The position numbers were made by a program, and so were the translations under genes. This document shows, piece by piece, positions 54,621 through 64,000 of a stretch of DNA of 64,000 bases (positions are counted from its first letter, which is position 1; each line of letters begins with the position of its first letter). The DNA comes from Epithemia pelagica (Eukaryota; Bacillariophyta; Bacillariophyceae; Surirellales; Surirellaceae). The stretch lies in NCBI GenBank assembly GCA_946965045.2, contig OX337239.1:2542001-2606000 (forward strand), read 5' to 3'. The notes below the pieces were generated by a model that saw only the letters and a program-made list of their open reading frames with translations, ran no database searches and had not been told where the DNA came from.

Positions 54621-55717
54621 CCTCCCAAGATCGCGTATGGACGAAAACGTGGACACCCTTCTGCACATCCGTCGGCTGTGACCCCCTCCTCCTCAACGTT
54701 CAAGACAAGATACCCATTCTCCAAGTCTTTGCAACGCGCATCCGTGACGGCCGCTGCAGTCGCAGCGGCAAACCGGTACACGCTGACACCGTTGCTGATG
54801 ACCTCTTCGCCGTCGCGAAAACGTTTATCACAATGGGGGCCGCCGACCCCCGCCTCAATTCCCACGGTATCATCGACGGCCGTCTCCAACAACAAATAAA
54901 GGGCATGCGCAGCATTGACCCCGCCCCCAGCCGTCTCCAGCCCATCCCATTCCAGCTACTCCAACATGCCCAAGCCATCGCTGACCGTGCCTCTGATTCC
55001 CTGTACACCACCATGATGGACCTGATTTGGATCGGCTACTTTTTTCTACTTCGCCCAGGGGAATTCTGCCGCACCAACGATAACAAACCCCTCTGTGTCC
55101 GCCACGTCTCGTTGGCCATCAATGGAAGACCCCTCGACCTCCTACTTTCCAGTGATCGACACCTGCTCCAAGCCACCACCTCAGCTATCACGTTCGAAGA
55201 TCAAAAAAACCGCTACAAAGGCGAAATGATCGCCCACGGAACTAGTGGCCACAACATCGCATGTCCCACACGCGCCTTGGCCCGGTTGATTGTTCGCCTT
55301 CGCAACAACGGCAGCAACATCGACACACCCCTCTGCCTCCACACAAACACACCATCCACTTCATTCGACATCGCCTCGCCTATGATCACCGAATTTCTCC
55401 GGCTAGCCTTAGCATCTGCTCCCTCAACCGGACTCGAACCGCAAAAAATCCAAACCCGTAGCCTCCGCTCCGGTGGTGCGATGGCGCTCTTGTGTGGAAA
55501 AATCGACACCGACCTGATCAAATTGGTCGGGCGTTGGAGATCCGACGCAATGTTCCGGTATCTCCACGCCCAGACTCTACCCATTGTCAGCAACCTCGCC
55601 AACACAATGGTCGCTCATGGTGCCTTCACCCTCGCTCCGAACGCAACAACTCCCGCCAATGCTGACTCCATTCTGGCCTCGGTCCCCGACACCTCTACCA
55701 CTATACAAACATCCTAA
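54524..55717 (+). CDS. Tyrosine recombinase of the YR retrotransposon
   Basis: The frame from 54524 (TTG; no nearby ATG) to TAA 55717 codes about 397 residues. The N-terminal core-binding part is WTKTWTPFCTSVGCDPLLLNVQDKIPILQVF. The catalytic part shows YFFLLRPGEF (box I Arg), ITFEDQKNRYKGE (Lys region), QTRSLRSGGAMALL (box II, with Arg where His of HxLR is usual) and KLVGRWRSDAMFRYLHAQT (box II Tyr). This recombinase replaces the DDE integrase and inserts the cDNA circle by strand exchange, which explains the absent target duplication. It overlaps the RNase H frame. Confidence 0.88.
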   Translation: MDASPPHIRNSFLRDLSLAQQAARNSVSPKRAASQDRVWTKTWTPFCTSVGCDPLLLNVQDKIPILQVFATRIRDGRCSRSGKPVHADTVADDLFAVAKTFITMGAADPRLNSHGIIDGRLQQQIKGMRSIDPAPSRLQPIPFQLLQHAQAIADRASDSLYTTMMDLIWIGYFFLLRPGEFCRTNDNKPLCVRHVSLAINGRPLDLLLSSDRHLLQATTSAITFEDQKNRYKGEMIAHGTSGHNIACPTRALARLIVRLRNNGSNIDTPLCLHTNTPSTSFDIASPMITEFLRLALASAPSTGLEPQKIQTRSLRSGGAMALLCGKIDTDLIKLVGRWRSDAMFRYLHAQTLPIVSNLANTMVAHGAFTLAPNATTPANADSILASVPDTSTTIQTS

Positions 55718-55775
55718 CACACACCCACACCTCCGATGTCTCCCGTCCCACCGCGTCATCCTTGCCCACAATATG

Positions 55776-55897
55776 GGCTTTCCAGGAGAGGTAGCATGGT
55801 TGGGCTCATAGATTTTTTCGCCCAGCACCTACTCCTGCCTTCATCATTTGTGCTAGGGACGGTCGAAGGCAGCACGCAACAGAAGTGGTTGTTGCCA
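55776..55897 (+). repeat. B1 direct repeat of the YR retrotransposon
   Basis: 122 bp, GGCTTTCCAGGAGAGG ... GTGGTTGTTGCCA. Identical to 56058-56179. Confidence 0.95.
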
Positions 55898-56042
55898 TTG
55901 TTGTTGCGTGCGTACGACAGACGGACCGTGCACGACAGGCGCGCCAGTCCGGTGTCACGCTTCTCCTCTCTTCCTTTGAGCCAAGTCTCATTCTTTCTCC
56001 TTGTGCCGTCGCGAGAGACCGTTCAGTTAGAATAGATTAACC
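55898..56042 (+). repeat. A2 direct repeat of the YR retrotransposon
   Basis: Identical to A1. It abuts B1 directly. Confidence 0.95.
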
Positions 56043-56057
56043 CACCCTACCCGCCCT

Positions 56058-56179
56058 GGCTTTCCAGGAGAGGTAGCATGGTTGGGCTCATAGATTTTTT
56101 CGCCCAGCACCTACTCCTGCCTTCATCATTTGTGCTAGGGACGGTCGAAGGCAGCACGCAACAGAAGTGGTTGTTGCCA
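56058..56179 (+). repeat. B2 direct repeat of the YR retrotransposon
   Basis: Identical to B1. Its last base is the right boundary of the element, followed by TGAATGG of copia A pol. Confidence 0.95.
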
Positions 56180-58175
56180 TGAATGGAAGGATGGGAGTCA
56201 GTCATGGATACCGCTTCGGGAAGCAAAGGACGGATACCCCATAGAGTTAGCAGAATATATAGTCGCACAAGGGTTAGAGCAGGAACCGGCATTCCACTGG
56301 TGGGTGCCACGTGTCATGAATCACAAGCGAAGGATCATAAACAAGGTCGTTGGGAAAAAGAAGAAGCAGAAAAAGTATTGGAAACTGACACACAAGTATG
56401 GGGTGCGACTGCCACATTCCGTGGAAGAGGCGTTACAGTTTGACAAAGAGACGGGGACGACGTTCTGGCGGGACGCGATTGCGAAGGAACTAGGAGTCGT
56501 GAAGGTGGCCTGGGAGGCTCGCGACGATCTCGTGCTTGCGGAGGTGCGAGCAGGGCGACAGCTAATAGGGTACACGGAAATCAAGTGCCACATGGTTTTC
56601 GATGTGAAGATGGACCTGACGAGAAAAGCCAGATTGGTGGCTGGTGGGCACATGACAGATGCCCCATCAAGTCTTACTTATTCGAGCGTTGTGAGTCGCG
56701 ATTCAATTCGGATAGCGTTTCTAATCGCAGCCTTGAATGACCTAGACGTACTGGCTTGTGACATTGGAAATGCCTACCTTAATGCGCCATGTCGCGAGAA
56801 GATTTGGTTCCTAGGTGGAGCGGAAGTGGGTTCAGAGTTTCAAGGGAAGGTGTGCGTGATGACAAGAGCGCTTTACGGGCTAAAATCCTCGGGAGCCAGT
56901 TGGCGAGCGACGCTGGTGAGCACTCTCTATGACATGGGATATGTTGATACCAAGGCGGATCCATGTGTCCTACGACGGGAACGAAAGCGTGACAATGGGG
57001 AACCGTACTATGAGCTGATTTTAGTTTACGTTGATGACATCTTGCTTGTCAGCCACAAGCCTGAACCAGTGTTTGAGGAGATAGACCGCCATTACAAGAT
57101 AAAGAAAGGGAGTATCGGACCACCGACCACGTACCTGGGGGCGCAGGTGTACCAACACAACCTGCCCACAGGGGGAACGGCATGGGGTATGTCCAGCGAG
57201 AAGTACGTAAATAACGCGATCAAAGTGGTGGAGCAATTGTTGCTGGAAGACGGGGACGGAAAACATCTCAAAACAACTGCGCGGGTACCAATCGAAACTT
57301 CGTACAAGCCCGAGCTTGATACTTCTGAGGAGCTGGATGATAAGATGAGAGCTCGGTACCAACAGCTGATTGGTGTGTTGAGATGGGCGGTCGAGATTGG
57401 CCGCGTGGATATCTACTTGGAAGTTTCGATCATGTCACAGTATCTAGCAAATCCGCGGAAGGGACATCTTGAAGCTGTGTATTGCGTGTTTTCATTCCTC
57501 AAATCTCACCCGAAGCTCAAGATGGTATTCGACCCTGTCACAGTGAAGCTAGACGAGAGTTGTTTCGCGCAGACACCGATCGAAGAGTGGAAAGAGTTTT
57601 ACGGGGACGTAGCGGAAGAAGTACCAGCAGACATGCCGACACCACTTGGGAATCCGGTGGAAATCACGTGCTTCGTGGACGCAGATCACGCTGGGAATGT
57701 CGTCACGCGTCGATCCCACACAGGCATATTGGTGTTCTTGCAGAACGCTCCGATCCTTTGGTTCTCAAAACGCCAAAATACCGTGGAAACATCCAGTTTC
57801 GGGAGCGAATTCGTGGCGATGAGAATCGCCAAAGAGTTGATTGTTGGGATGCGGTATAAGTTGCGAATGTTCGGTGTTCCGGTTGTCGGTCCGGCCAATA
57901 TTCTCTGTGACAATCGAGGAGTTGTCAAAAATACCAGCATACCTTCATCCATCCTGAGCAAGCGACACAACGCCATCAACTATCATTCGGTCCGTGAAGC
58001 GGCAGCCGCGGGAATCGTCAGAGTCGGCAAGGAAGACACGGAGACCAACATTGCTGACTTGTTTACCAAGATGCTTCCCCAGAGTCGAAGAAATAACTTG
58101 ATCTCACAGTTCACATATTCATCGGCATTTGGGGACCGGGGACCTCCCTCACAACCGCGGGGGACAACAAAGTGA
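56180..58175 (+). CDS. Copia A pol, part 2 (reverse transcriptase and RNase H)
   Basis: Continues the Ile codon cut at 50072: (AT)T GAA TGG AAG GAT GGG. It goes on through WIPLREAKDGYPIELAEYI and AFHWWVPRVMNH. RT: KCHMVFDVKMDLTRKARLVA, VLACDIGNAYLNAP, MTRALYGLKSSGASWR and ELILVYVDDILLVS (YVDD). RNase H: CFVDADHAGNVVTRRS, SSFGSEFVAMR, LCDNRGVVKN and ADLFTKMLP. It ends at TGA 58173-58175, 31 bp before the 3' LTR. No stop or frameshift is seen, so apart from the insertion and the gag-pol stop this copy looks intact. Confidence 0.92.
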
Positions 58176-58206
58176 ATTCTCGGGGTGAGCTACACTTTGC
58201 GGGGAC

Positions 58207-58365
58207 TGTCTTATTCGGGTCGTGGGAACAAAACCCGGATATGGGAAATCTTTGGGGGTTTTACCGTTTACATGGTTACTATTTTGGGGATCCTTACATT
58301 AGTGGTTTAGCCTTATAATATCTTTTAATTTGCACGTTGAATAAGGTATCGACTGGAACAAGACA
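58207..58365 (+). repeat. 3' LTR of copia A
   Basis: 159 bp, identical to 45791-45949. Preceded by a G-rich tract (TTGCGGGGAC). Confidence 0.95.
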
Positions 58366-58871
58366 ATCCCCGTCTCGCTCGCGGCATATCCTTCGTCATA
58401 AGGACTCGCTCCAGGTTGCGACAAGTCGACCGTCCTTGGATTCCATGATTCCTGTCGAGTTATAACAACATGTGGCAGCTGTTCAATCTCTTGGTAGCTA
58501 GGCGCTCGGGACTCAAAATAGACCGTGGTGCCTTCGATCGTGAATGGGATATAAAAATCATCCACCCATATTCCGAATCCGTCATCCTGCCGTGTCGGGT
58601 CATCCTTCACCGTGTGACCGGCGTGTCGCACTTGGTTTTGGTTTAACAACGTCTTATTTAATTTCTGTCCGAACCATAGCATCTGATGACCAATTAGAAT
58701 CGTTTCTGCCCCAGTCTTGACGTCACGCACTACCGTGGCACATGTCGCGATCGGAACATGCGTCTCCCCCACTTGATTTCCAGCAAAATCATTTACAGCA
58801 CATTCGGTGCCAGTTGTTTCTACCAACGACCAATTGGCCCCTGCACAACAGGTATCAGCCATGGTGTCCAT
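58366..58871 (-). pseudogene. Copia D pol, upstream part (protease)
   Basis: From ATG 58871: MDTMADTCCAGANWSLVETTG (protease), then ILIGHQMLWFGQKLNKTLLNQNQVRHAGH and FYIPFTIEGTTVYFESRAPSYQEIEQLP, closely matching copia A. It is cut at 58366 within a codon (ETG-AT|) by the 3' LTR of copia A. The rest of the codon and frame are at 45790. It starts directly after the TAG ending gag, in the same frame. Confidence 0.88.
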
Positions 58872-60325
58872 CTAGTTGCGGCCTGTCACCATGCTTTGAG
58901 TCTTGTCAGTCTCTACCTGCCATCCTTTCTCCACTTTGCCCACATGTCGTCTCGGGCCACAAGTGATCATGCTCACTCCCCTTCCCTCTGTCTCTGTCGA
59001 GCCTCCACCGTATGCGCCTGCCCCAAATCGGCGTCCGTTGGTACTACCCCTGTCGCCACTCGTCCCCGTGGCTGTACCAGTTGTTGGTTCCCCTGTCTCG
59101 CTGCCCCCATTGGCGCGATTCTCATCAGTCTGGACCTGGCCAATCCCACGGCCGCCTCCTCGGCCTCGTCCCCCGTTGCCGTCTCGGCCACGACCGCCCC
59201 CTCGGCCGCCACCGCCGTGCCTTTCTCGGTTCAATCGGCGTCGTTCTTGGAAGATATACCTTTGTCCATTTGCGCCGAGAGTGGTCATTTCTTCGTCGCT
59301 AAAGCGTCTTTGCACATCGGTTACGTCGACGCCGTACATCGTGTACACCCCATTGGAGTGACTGAGGCCTTGGATGTTTCGAGATTGATTGTTGGCTGTG
59401 GCCGTTGTTGAGGTGTTTGTCTCGGAATTGAACCGGTGCGGCCACCACGTGTCCACCCAACCATCGCTTGAGGAAACAATTCGGACACTTCTGTCGAGAT
59501 GTGCGATATAGCACCTTGGATGTCGGAACGGAAGTTGCTTCTCACGTGTCCCTTTATAACAGCAAATTCGGCGGTTGAGATCTTGATATTATCAAGCAGA
59601 ATCTTGACCTGGTTTGAGGGTGTGCGTCGATTTGGAGTGGGCTCCAAAGTCCGGAATGCACGCAATAACTTGGCCGAATAAGCGTCGAAACTATAGACTC
59701 GCTCATTGTTGTAGAATAAGTTTTCTAGGACTGCCTCTGCCTTGATGATCCGTTTTTCCTTCTGACCGCCGCCATCATAATGCCCAACGAGGGCAAGCCA
59801 AGCCCCACGGCCGTCTTGTTGGGCCTGGAACGGTTGAATCCAGGTTGCCGGTTGATCTTTCACTCGATCACTAAGGAGACAAAAGACTTGTCGATTGTCT
59901 TGTTGGTAGTATGCACCACGCAACGGGTAGCTATACATTTCGCGCTCTCGATCGGATGTAAATACATGGCCGGGCTCTAGGTCAGGTCAAATCACATAGT
60001 CTAGGGCAATCCTCTGCTTGCCCATGATGTTAGACAGGTAGGTCGGGAACTCTTGGCTCCAATCTTCCCATGCGTCTTCTTTAAGGATGTCAGGCTTGAT
60101 ATCCGGGGAATTGTCTTGGGCGTCTTCGATTTCCATGTCGTCTAGTACAGAAGCCAGTGTCGCAGCGTTGAATTCTCCGGCATATAAGATGCGTCCTTGT
60201 CGTCGGGCCTTTCCTGCCCAAAAACAGAGTCCTTGAATGTTTAAGACTACTCCCGTAGGGATGCTAATAGGTACCGTACGTTTTTCCAACCGTGATGCCA
60301 GTTGGGAGACGTCGTCTGCGGACAT
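58872..60325 (-). pseudogene. Copia D gag, decayed
   Basis: From ATG 60325 (MSADDVSQLASRLEKR) the frame matches copia A gag from its FGRMSKDDV segment on, so the gag head is missing. A TGA at 59987-59989 follows ALDYVI where copia A has Arg (CGA to TGA). A frameshift near 59400 precedes the RGG-rich tail (RGGGRGRDGNGGRGRGGGRG). It ends at TAG 58872-58874. Confidence 0.88.
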
Positions 60326-60712
60326 AAGTGTTGCTTGCACAAAAGCATTAGAGAAATCGATGCAAATGATGATCCAATCTTGGATCATAGTAGAGATAAG
60401 GACAAGGCGAATAGTGCTCCAAGAAACCACAGGTGCAAAGGTCTCGAACTCCCCTTCTTGATGATCTTCACACACATAATGCCTTCGCTTATTCTTTTTG
60501 ATATCTCCTGTTGGGGATCGCTTGTGCTTGAAGACTCATGTTCCTGGAAGGATCCTTGTGGGGGCGTCATCGATGGAAACCTCATCCCAACTACCTTTGG
60601 CTTCGAGGGCTTCAATTTCTCATTGAGTAGCAACTTTCCATTCATCTAGGCTAGGCTCTAGGAGAAGTTGGTTGAAGCTCAGTGTGTCGGGATCAGACAC
60701 AGCAGTTTCTTT
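60326..60712 (-). pseudogene. Ty1/copia RT fragment from another family
   Basis: The minus strand reads DPDTLSFNQLLLEPSLDEWKVATQ*EIEALEAKG, TRILPGT*VFKHKRSPTG and EGEFETFAPVVSWSTIRLV, then IDFSNAFVQATL. This is the N-terminal part of a copia RT with two TGA codons (one at the usual Trp of PGTW). It joins the copia D gag in frame at about 60325, so the D gag start is a chimera. Confidence 0.8.
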
Positions 60713-61292
60713 CCAGTGTCACAGAGATTGGACTGTTGCAGCATGGTATGGTACAGATGGTATGCCAGGTGATGAGAGTCCTAGGTGGTATCGGTGGCAT
60801 CCATGTCAGAGATGAGACAACGTGGGGGACGACGGGTTCGGTTGGAGTGATAAAGTGTGGACAAAGAGGAAGAATTTGATTGTTGGGGTGGATCCGATGG
60901 AGGAGGTTGTTTGGGTGGAACGGTCTAAGGGACAGATTTGTTAGTTTCTCCCGCAGAGGAAGGGAACACGGGAGGTGGAACTCGCAAAAACACGCTGTTT
61001 GGAATGGAGGGTGCCAAGAGCAGCTATGGGTCCCAATGCAGTAGAGCCTTCGTAATTTTTTATAGTTCATGACGTCACGTTCGGCATCAAGTTTGTCGCG
61101 ATGTATCGTGGCTTCACCATGGCCTACCTTCCGTCGATCTGTTTTGGGTCGTAACTATCTTCGTTTTGTGGGCCCTCGCAGATATCCATTCTATTTGTTT
61201 CATTTGGTTGATTACTACGAGTTTCCATAAAAACTCCTTATCCTTCTGGCACAAAGCCTGATCGTAAAAGGTCCCTCGTCATTGCTCTTACC
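60713..61292. other. No gene seen
   Basis: Short frames without domain signature between the RT fragment and the unrecognised plus-strand ORFs. I found no repeat or RNA gene here. Confidence 0.4.
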
Positions 61293-63550
61293 GTGAGAAG
61301 AGGTCCACCATGCCCGTGTCCTACCAAGCCTGGATTTTCGTCGCCCGCTTCATTAAAGTCAGCGGTAAATCGACTAAATTCAATCAACTCAAAATGGTGG
61401 TGGCATGAAATTGGCTTGGAAGACCACGACAATTGGACAGGACGAGATCAGCTGGCAGCAGTACTACGTCATGCATCCACAAGATATCCATCCTTCTGTT
61501 ATCAAGAGCAAGCCTATGGAGCTCATGCAACATTCCAATTGAACAGAAGTGAAACTAAAACCCGCCAGCCACGCTACTTTCTTATTGGGGACAAGTCAAC
61601 TACAGATGGAAGGAAGATGACAATGGCATCTCAAAACAAACTCTTGTGTGCCATTCAAGGTGGAAAAGGTGCTCGCCTAAAGGACGCTTCAACAATACAG
61701 CGACGTCAAGAAGGTTGGAAAGACTCGGTAGAAAAAAAAATCAACTTCAGCCTCCCTTGCTTTCCAAGAACACGAGTTTCCTGCCATTCAATTGGCATTC
61801 GAACAGTGGTTTGATGATCCACTGGATTCTTATTCCGTGGCTGATGAAATTTGTGGTTTACTGTATCAATCCAACCTGATACCACGTGCAGTGAATGAAA
61901 AGCATTCACAATTGAATGACAATAGCAAGAGCCACGACCAAGAAAGTGAACAAGAGCATGAGCGATCAGAAAAGAGAAAGCGTCAACGGCTTGGACGACC
62001 ACCAAAATCACTATCAGCAATGGCAAATGACTGTTTTGACCCTTGGCGACTGCAACTATTGAAGCATTTGATTCAATCTGATTTGCAATCCATGAACTTG
62101 TCATTTCTGGGATTTTAGAGTGTGGTGGAGATGATGACAACGACATAGAAAGACACTTTCAGGATGTCTTCGCATTCTGTTGCTTGGAGGTACCAGCATT
62201 GTTGATTGTTTCAGTTCTTGATTTTCCAACAAAGAGGGTACTGACCGCTCAAAAAAATGTAATCCTCTCAACTCTTCCGTCCCAAAGAAGATGAATATTT
62301 GGTAGACTATCTTAGTCAAATGAACCGATTCAACTCTGGGGAGTGGCTTGCTACAACCTGCAACTACAAGCAGTTGGATAACAATCAAGTTATGTTGACA
62401 GATGAAGGAGCCCACGTTCTTTGTCATGTGAACTTTCGGCAATCTCTCCATTCTTCATTGGACGATCACTACAACTAGATGAATTTTCGTCCGAATCCGT
62501 TTCAGAAGGCTTCATCTGATCGACAAATTTTTGTTCCAACAAGAATTCAAGAAAACCACCACTGTCACTGATCATTTCGGAAACCCAAAGCTTTCATTTG
62601 GGTGTCATGATGATTCACTACAACAAGACAAGAAAAAGAGACATGGTTTCACTTTTTCTGCACTCAAGGACAATGGCATGCCACGATTTCAGTTTAGCAC
62701 AAGCTCAGACTCGACTAGTAACGGAAGCTCTGATTTGGATGTCGCAACACTGGTGGACTCACTATGTAGTGATCCGGACAACGTCCAAGCATTGGCTCAT
62801 CATGCAGGGGGCACTTTTGACAACGAACCTGAAGCTCTTGTCACTACCAAGAAATCTTTTGAAAAAATAATGATTAAGATACCTGAGCCACTCCGATACC
62901 TGAATGGTGTCCTTTGACAGCCAATGGTCTGGGGTGACCCATTCCATGTTGCCAATCTTGTTGCCATGTGGGGCTTGAATGCTGCTTTTGGTGAAATGAG
63001 ACGCGGAGAACACGAACAACGTCACCACCGGCAAGTAATTCAATCTATGTATGGCGTTGTGCACCACAATCGGTCAATTGCAAGTCTTGTCGAAAAAGAG
63101 ATCGCAAATGAGTTTTTGTGGTCCACCATTCCTCACGTGTCTGTTGTTCGGGAGCGCCAACAACGATGGATGGTCAATCAAAGACATTGTTGCAAGATAC
63201 TTGGATGGTTTGCTGTGGATTGTGGTGGCGATAGTTTCTTCTATTATTTCTTGCAAGACTTGGCATCTGGCGTGAGAGCCATGAGCGCTTGGCAGGCCAA
63301 TGCCGCTGAGCATGCTGCCATGCTGGTTGCAATGCCGGCAATTCGTACAGCAATGCAATTCGAAGCCGAGATGGGCATCTATTTCAATGCCGTCATGTCA
63401 TGGCATTCGCGAGCAGGTCTTATGTTGGATCAGCCTGGCTCTCGGATGTTGGAGGTACACGCGTTCTTTTTCCGATTTGAGTTGCCCTTCTGGAAAAAAG
63501 CACTTGAGTCTACTGAAACTGTCTTCCCCAAGACAATATCATCGATACAA
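61293..63550 (+). pseudogene. Unrecognised, degenerate protein gene, probably of a mobile element
   Basis: Coding-like frames in order. 61293-61740: SKWWWHEIGLEDHDNWTGRDQLAAVLRHAS and RQPRYFLIGDKSTT. A frame change follows at an A9 run near 61732. Then 61745-62118: FEQWFDDPLDSYSVADEICG with an AT-hook-like KRQRLGRPPKSL. Then 62119-62250 in another frame: GGDDDNDIERHFQDVFAFCCLEVPALLIVSV. Then 62531-63550: MVWGDPFHVANLVAMWGLNAAFGEMRRGEHEQRHHRQ and MRAMSAWQANAAEHAAML-type text, with a TGA at 62915-62917. Several stops and frame changes show decay. I do not recognise the family. The conserved-looking DPFH...GEHEQRHHRQ block hints at an enzyme or transposase core, but this is not demonstrated. Its end abuts a copia gag fragment. 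Confidence 0.4.
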
Positions 63551-64000
63551 GACACTGAAGATGACAACATACGCGATTATCTCACGCAAAATCTCGGATA
63601 TCTATCCAGACGTCGCCGTTGGCGGTAATCGCCGTAACCAAGCCCGTCACCGCTTCGTATCAGAAGCCACCTCGAACCCTGCCAACCGTCCACGGAATTT
63701 TACTGGACTCCAGCAAACCAACGGAATCTACACCTTCTATGGTGTTGATGTCACCGACGTTACTCGTCGGTTTTCAAGCAAAGAAATGGCGACCCTTGGC
63801 CCTGCTGGGCAAGCTTATATCCACCAGGAACGTGCACGTGTTCGTGTTCATGGTGGTCGTGGCGGCGGCCGCGGTCTCGGTGGTCGGGGACGTGGGGGTC
63901 GCGGTGCAGGCCGTGCAAATGGTCGTGGCATTTCTGAGATTCAGACTGGTGGGGACCAGTCGATTATCACCGATATCACCAACAACGATCAGGGCACAAG
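63551..64000 (+). pseudogene. Copia gag fragment (element E), continues past the window
   Basis: The frame reads SRKISDIYPDVAVGGN, RHRFVSEATSNPANRPRNFTGLQQTNGIYTFYGVDVTDVTRRF, then an RGG-rich tail (GGRGGGRGLGGRGRGGRGAGRANGRG). It is closely homologous to the copia A gag C-terminal third. The left boundary is abrupt at about 63550 and the gag head is absent. Whether pol follows lies beyond the window. Confidence 0.85.

Larger units (their letters stand above)
50073..56179 (+). mobile_element. Tyrosine-recombinase retrotransposon with split direct repeats (Ngaro/PAT-like, DIRS order)
   Basis: Layout A1 (50073-50217), ORFs, B1 (55776-55897), A2 (55898-56042), 15-bp gap, B2 (56058-56179). A1/A2 (145 bp) and B1/B2 (122 bp) are each identical pairs. 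The B1-A2 junction reads as the element's right end joined to its left end, as expected for the circular-junction template of these elements. It encodes a gag-like protein, RT, RNase H and a tyrosine recombinase but no DDE integrase or protease. Insertion caused no target duplication: AT|T of an Ile codon is split. The identical repeats mean a very recent insertion. Confidence 0.93.
45791..58365 (+). mobile_element. Young Ty1/copia retrotransposon A, interrupted by a YR retrotransposon
   Basis: It has two 159-bp LTRs that look identical base for base, a primer site, gag, pol (protease, integrase, RT, RNase H) and a G-rich tract (TTGCGGGGAC) before the 3' LTR. Removing the 6107-bp insertion at 50073-56179 gives a 6468-bp element with an open pol frame. 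It lies inside copia D in opposite orientation. No 5-bp target duplication is visible (GGCCA on the left, ATCCC on the right). Confidence 0.93.

Noticed and set aside
45791-58365. Three independent copia elements side by side at 43.9-60.3 kb
   Set aside because: Frames and homology rejoin across 45790/58366 and across 50072/56180, so the order is nested, not tandem.

Overview
The window looks like nuclear DNA of a stramenopile alga, most likely a pennate diatom. The evidence is: a reductase whose N-terminus has a diatom-style plastid pre-sequence (signal peptide followed by an AFAP-type cleavage motif), small spliceosomal GT-AG introns, a complete ovothiol synthase, a secreted ankyrin-repeat protein, and many Ty1/copia elements of a type abundant in diatoms. 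No species can be named from sequence alone.

Region 1 (1-20.6 kb) is gene-rich: a plastid short-chain dehydrogenase (-, cut by the window edge), an ER-type TPR/J-domain co-chaperone (-), a SMARCAL1/ZRANB3-like SNF2 translocase (+, with a 5-nt microexon that completes its ATP-binding motif), a four-exon ovothiol synthase OvoA (-), a signal-peptide ankyrin-repeat protein (+) and a nucleotide-sugar transporter (-). One decayed Harbinger-type DNA transposon (11.1-15.2 kb) sits between OvoA and the ankyrin gene. It has about 90-bp terminal inverted repeats and, unusually, a 10-bp target duplication.

Region 2 (20.65-23.8 kb) is an apparently intact PIF/Harbinger element with a 3-bp TAA duplication, a DDE transposase, a Myb/SANT-like partner gene and a 141-bp tandem repeat. 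It lies about 165 bp upstream of the transporter start codon.

Region 3 (23.8-43.8 kb) is a graveyard of mobile DNA: a Ty3/gypsy pol with three visible lesions joined in frame to a broken RecQ-like helicase; a copia LTR remnant split by a 492-bp Harbinger MITE; an FkbM-methyltransferase remnant; a copia LTR plus gag fragment carrying a tRNA-derived SINE; an unrecognised multi-part gene (34.6-37.6 kb); a tRNA-like sequence; and a decayed minus-strand copia element.

Region 4 (43.9-60.3 kb) is a three-level nest. An old minus-strand copia (called D) is split by a young plus-strand copia (A, identical 159-bp LTRs), whose pol gene is in turn split by a 6.1-kb tyrosine-recombinase retrotransposon. 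The latter has the split-direct-repeat layout A1-ORFs-B1-A2-B2 of Ngaro/PAT-type elements, with both repeat pairs identical. Region 5 (60.3-64 kb) holds a copia RT fragment, a second unrecognised degenerate ORF cluster and the start of another copia gag.

The host genes do not form an obvious pathway. The strongest findings are the nested YR retrotransposon, the microexon, the 10-bp duplication around a Harbinger-type element, the shared anticodon-loop-like primer site of the copia families, and two unrecognised ORF clusters.
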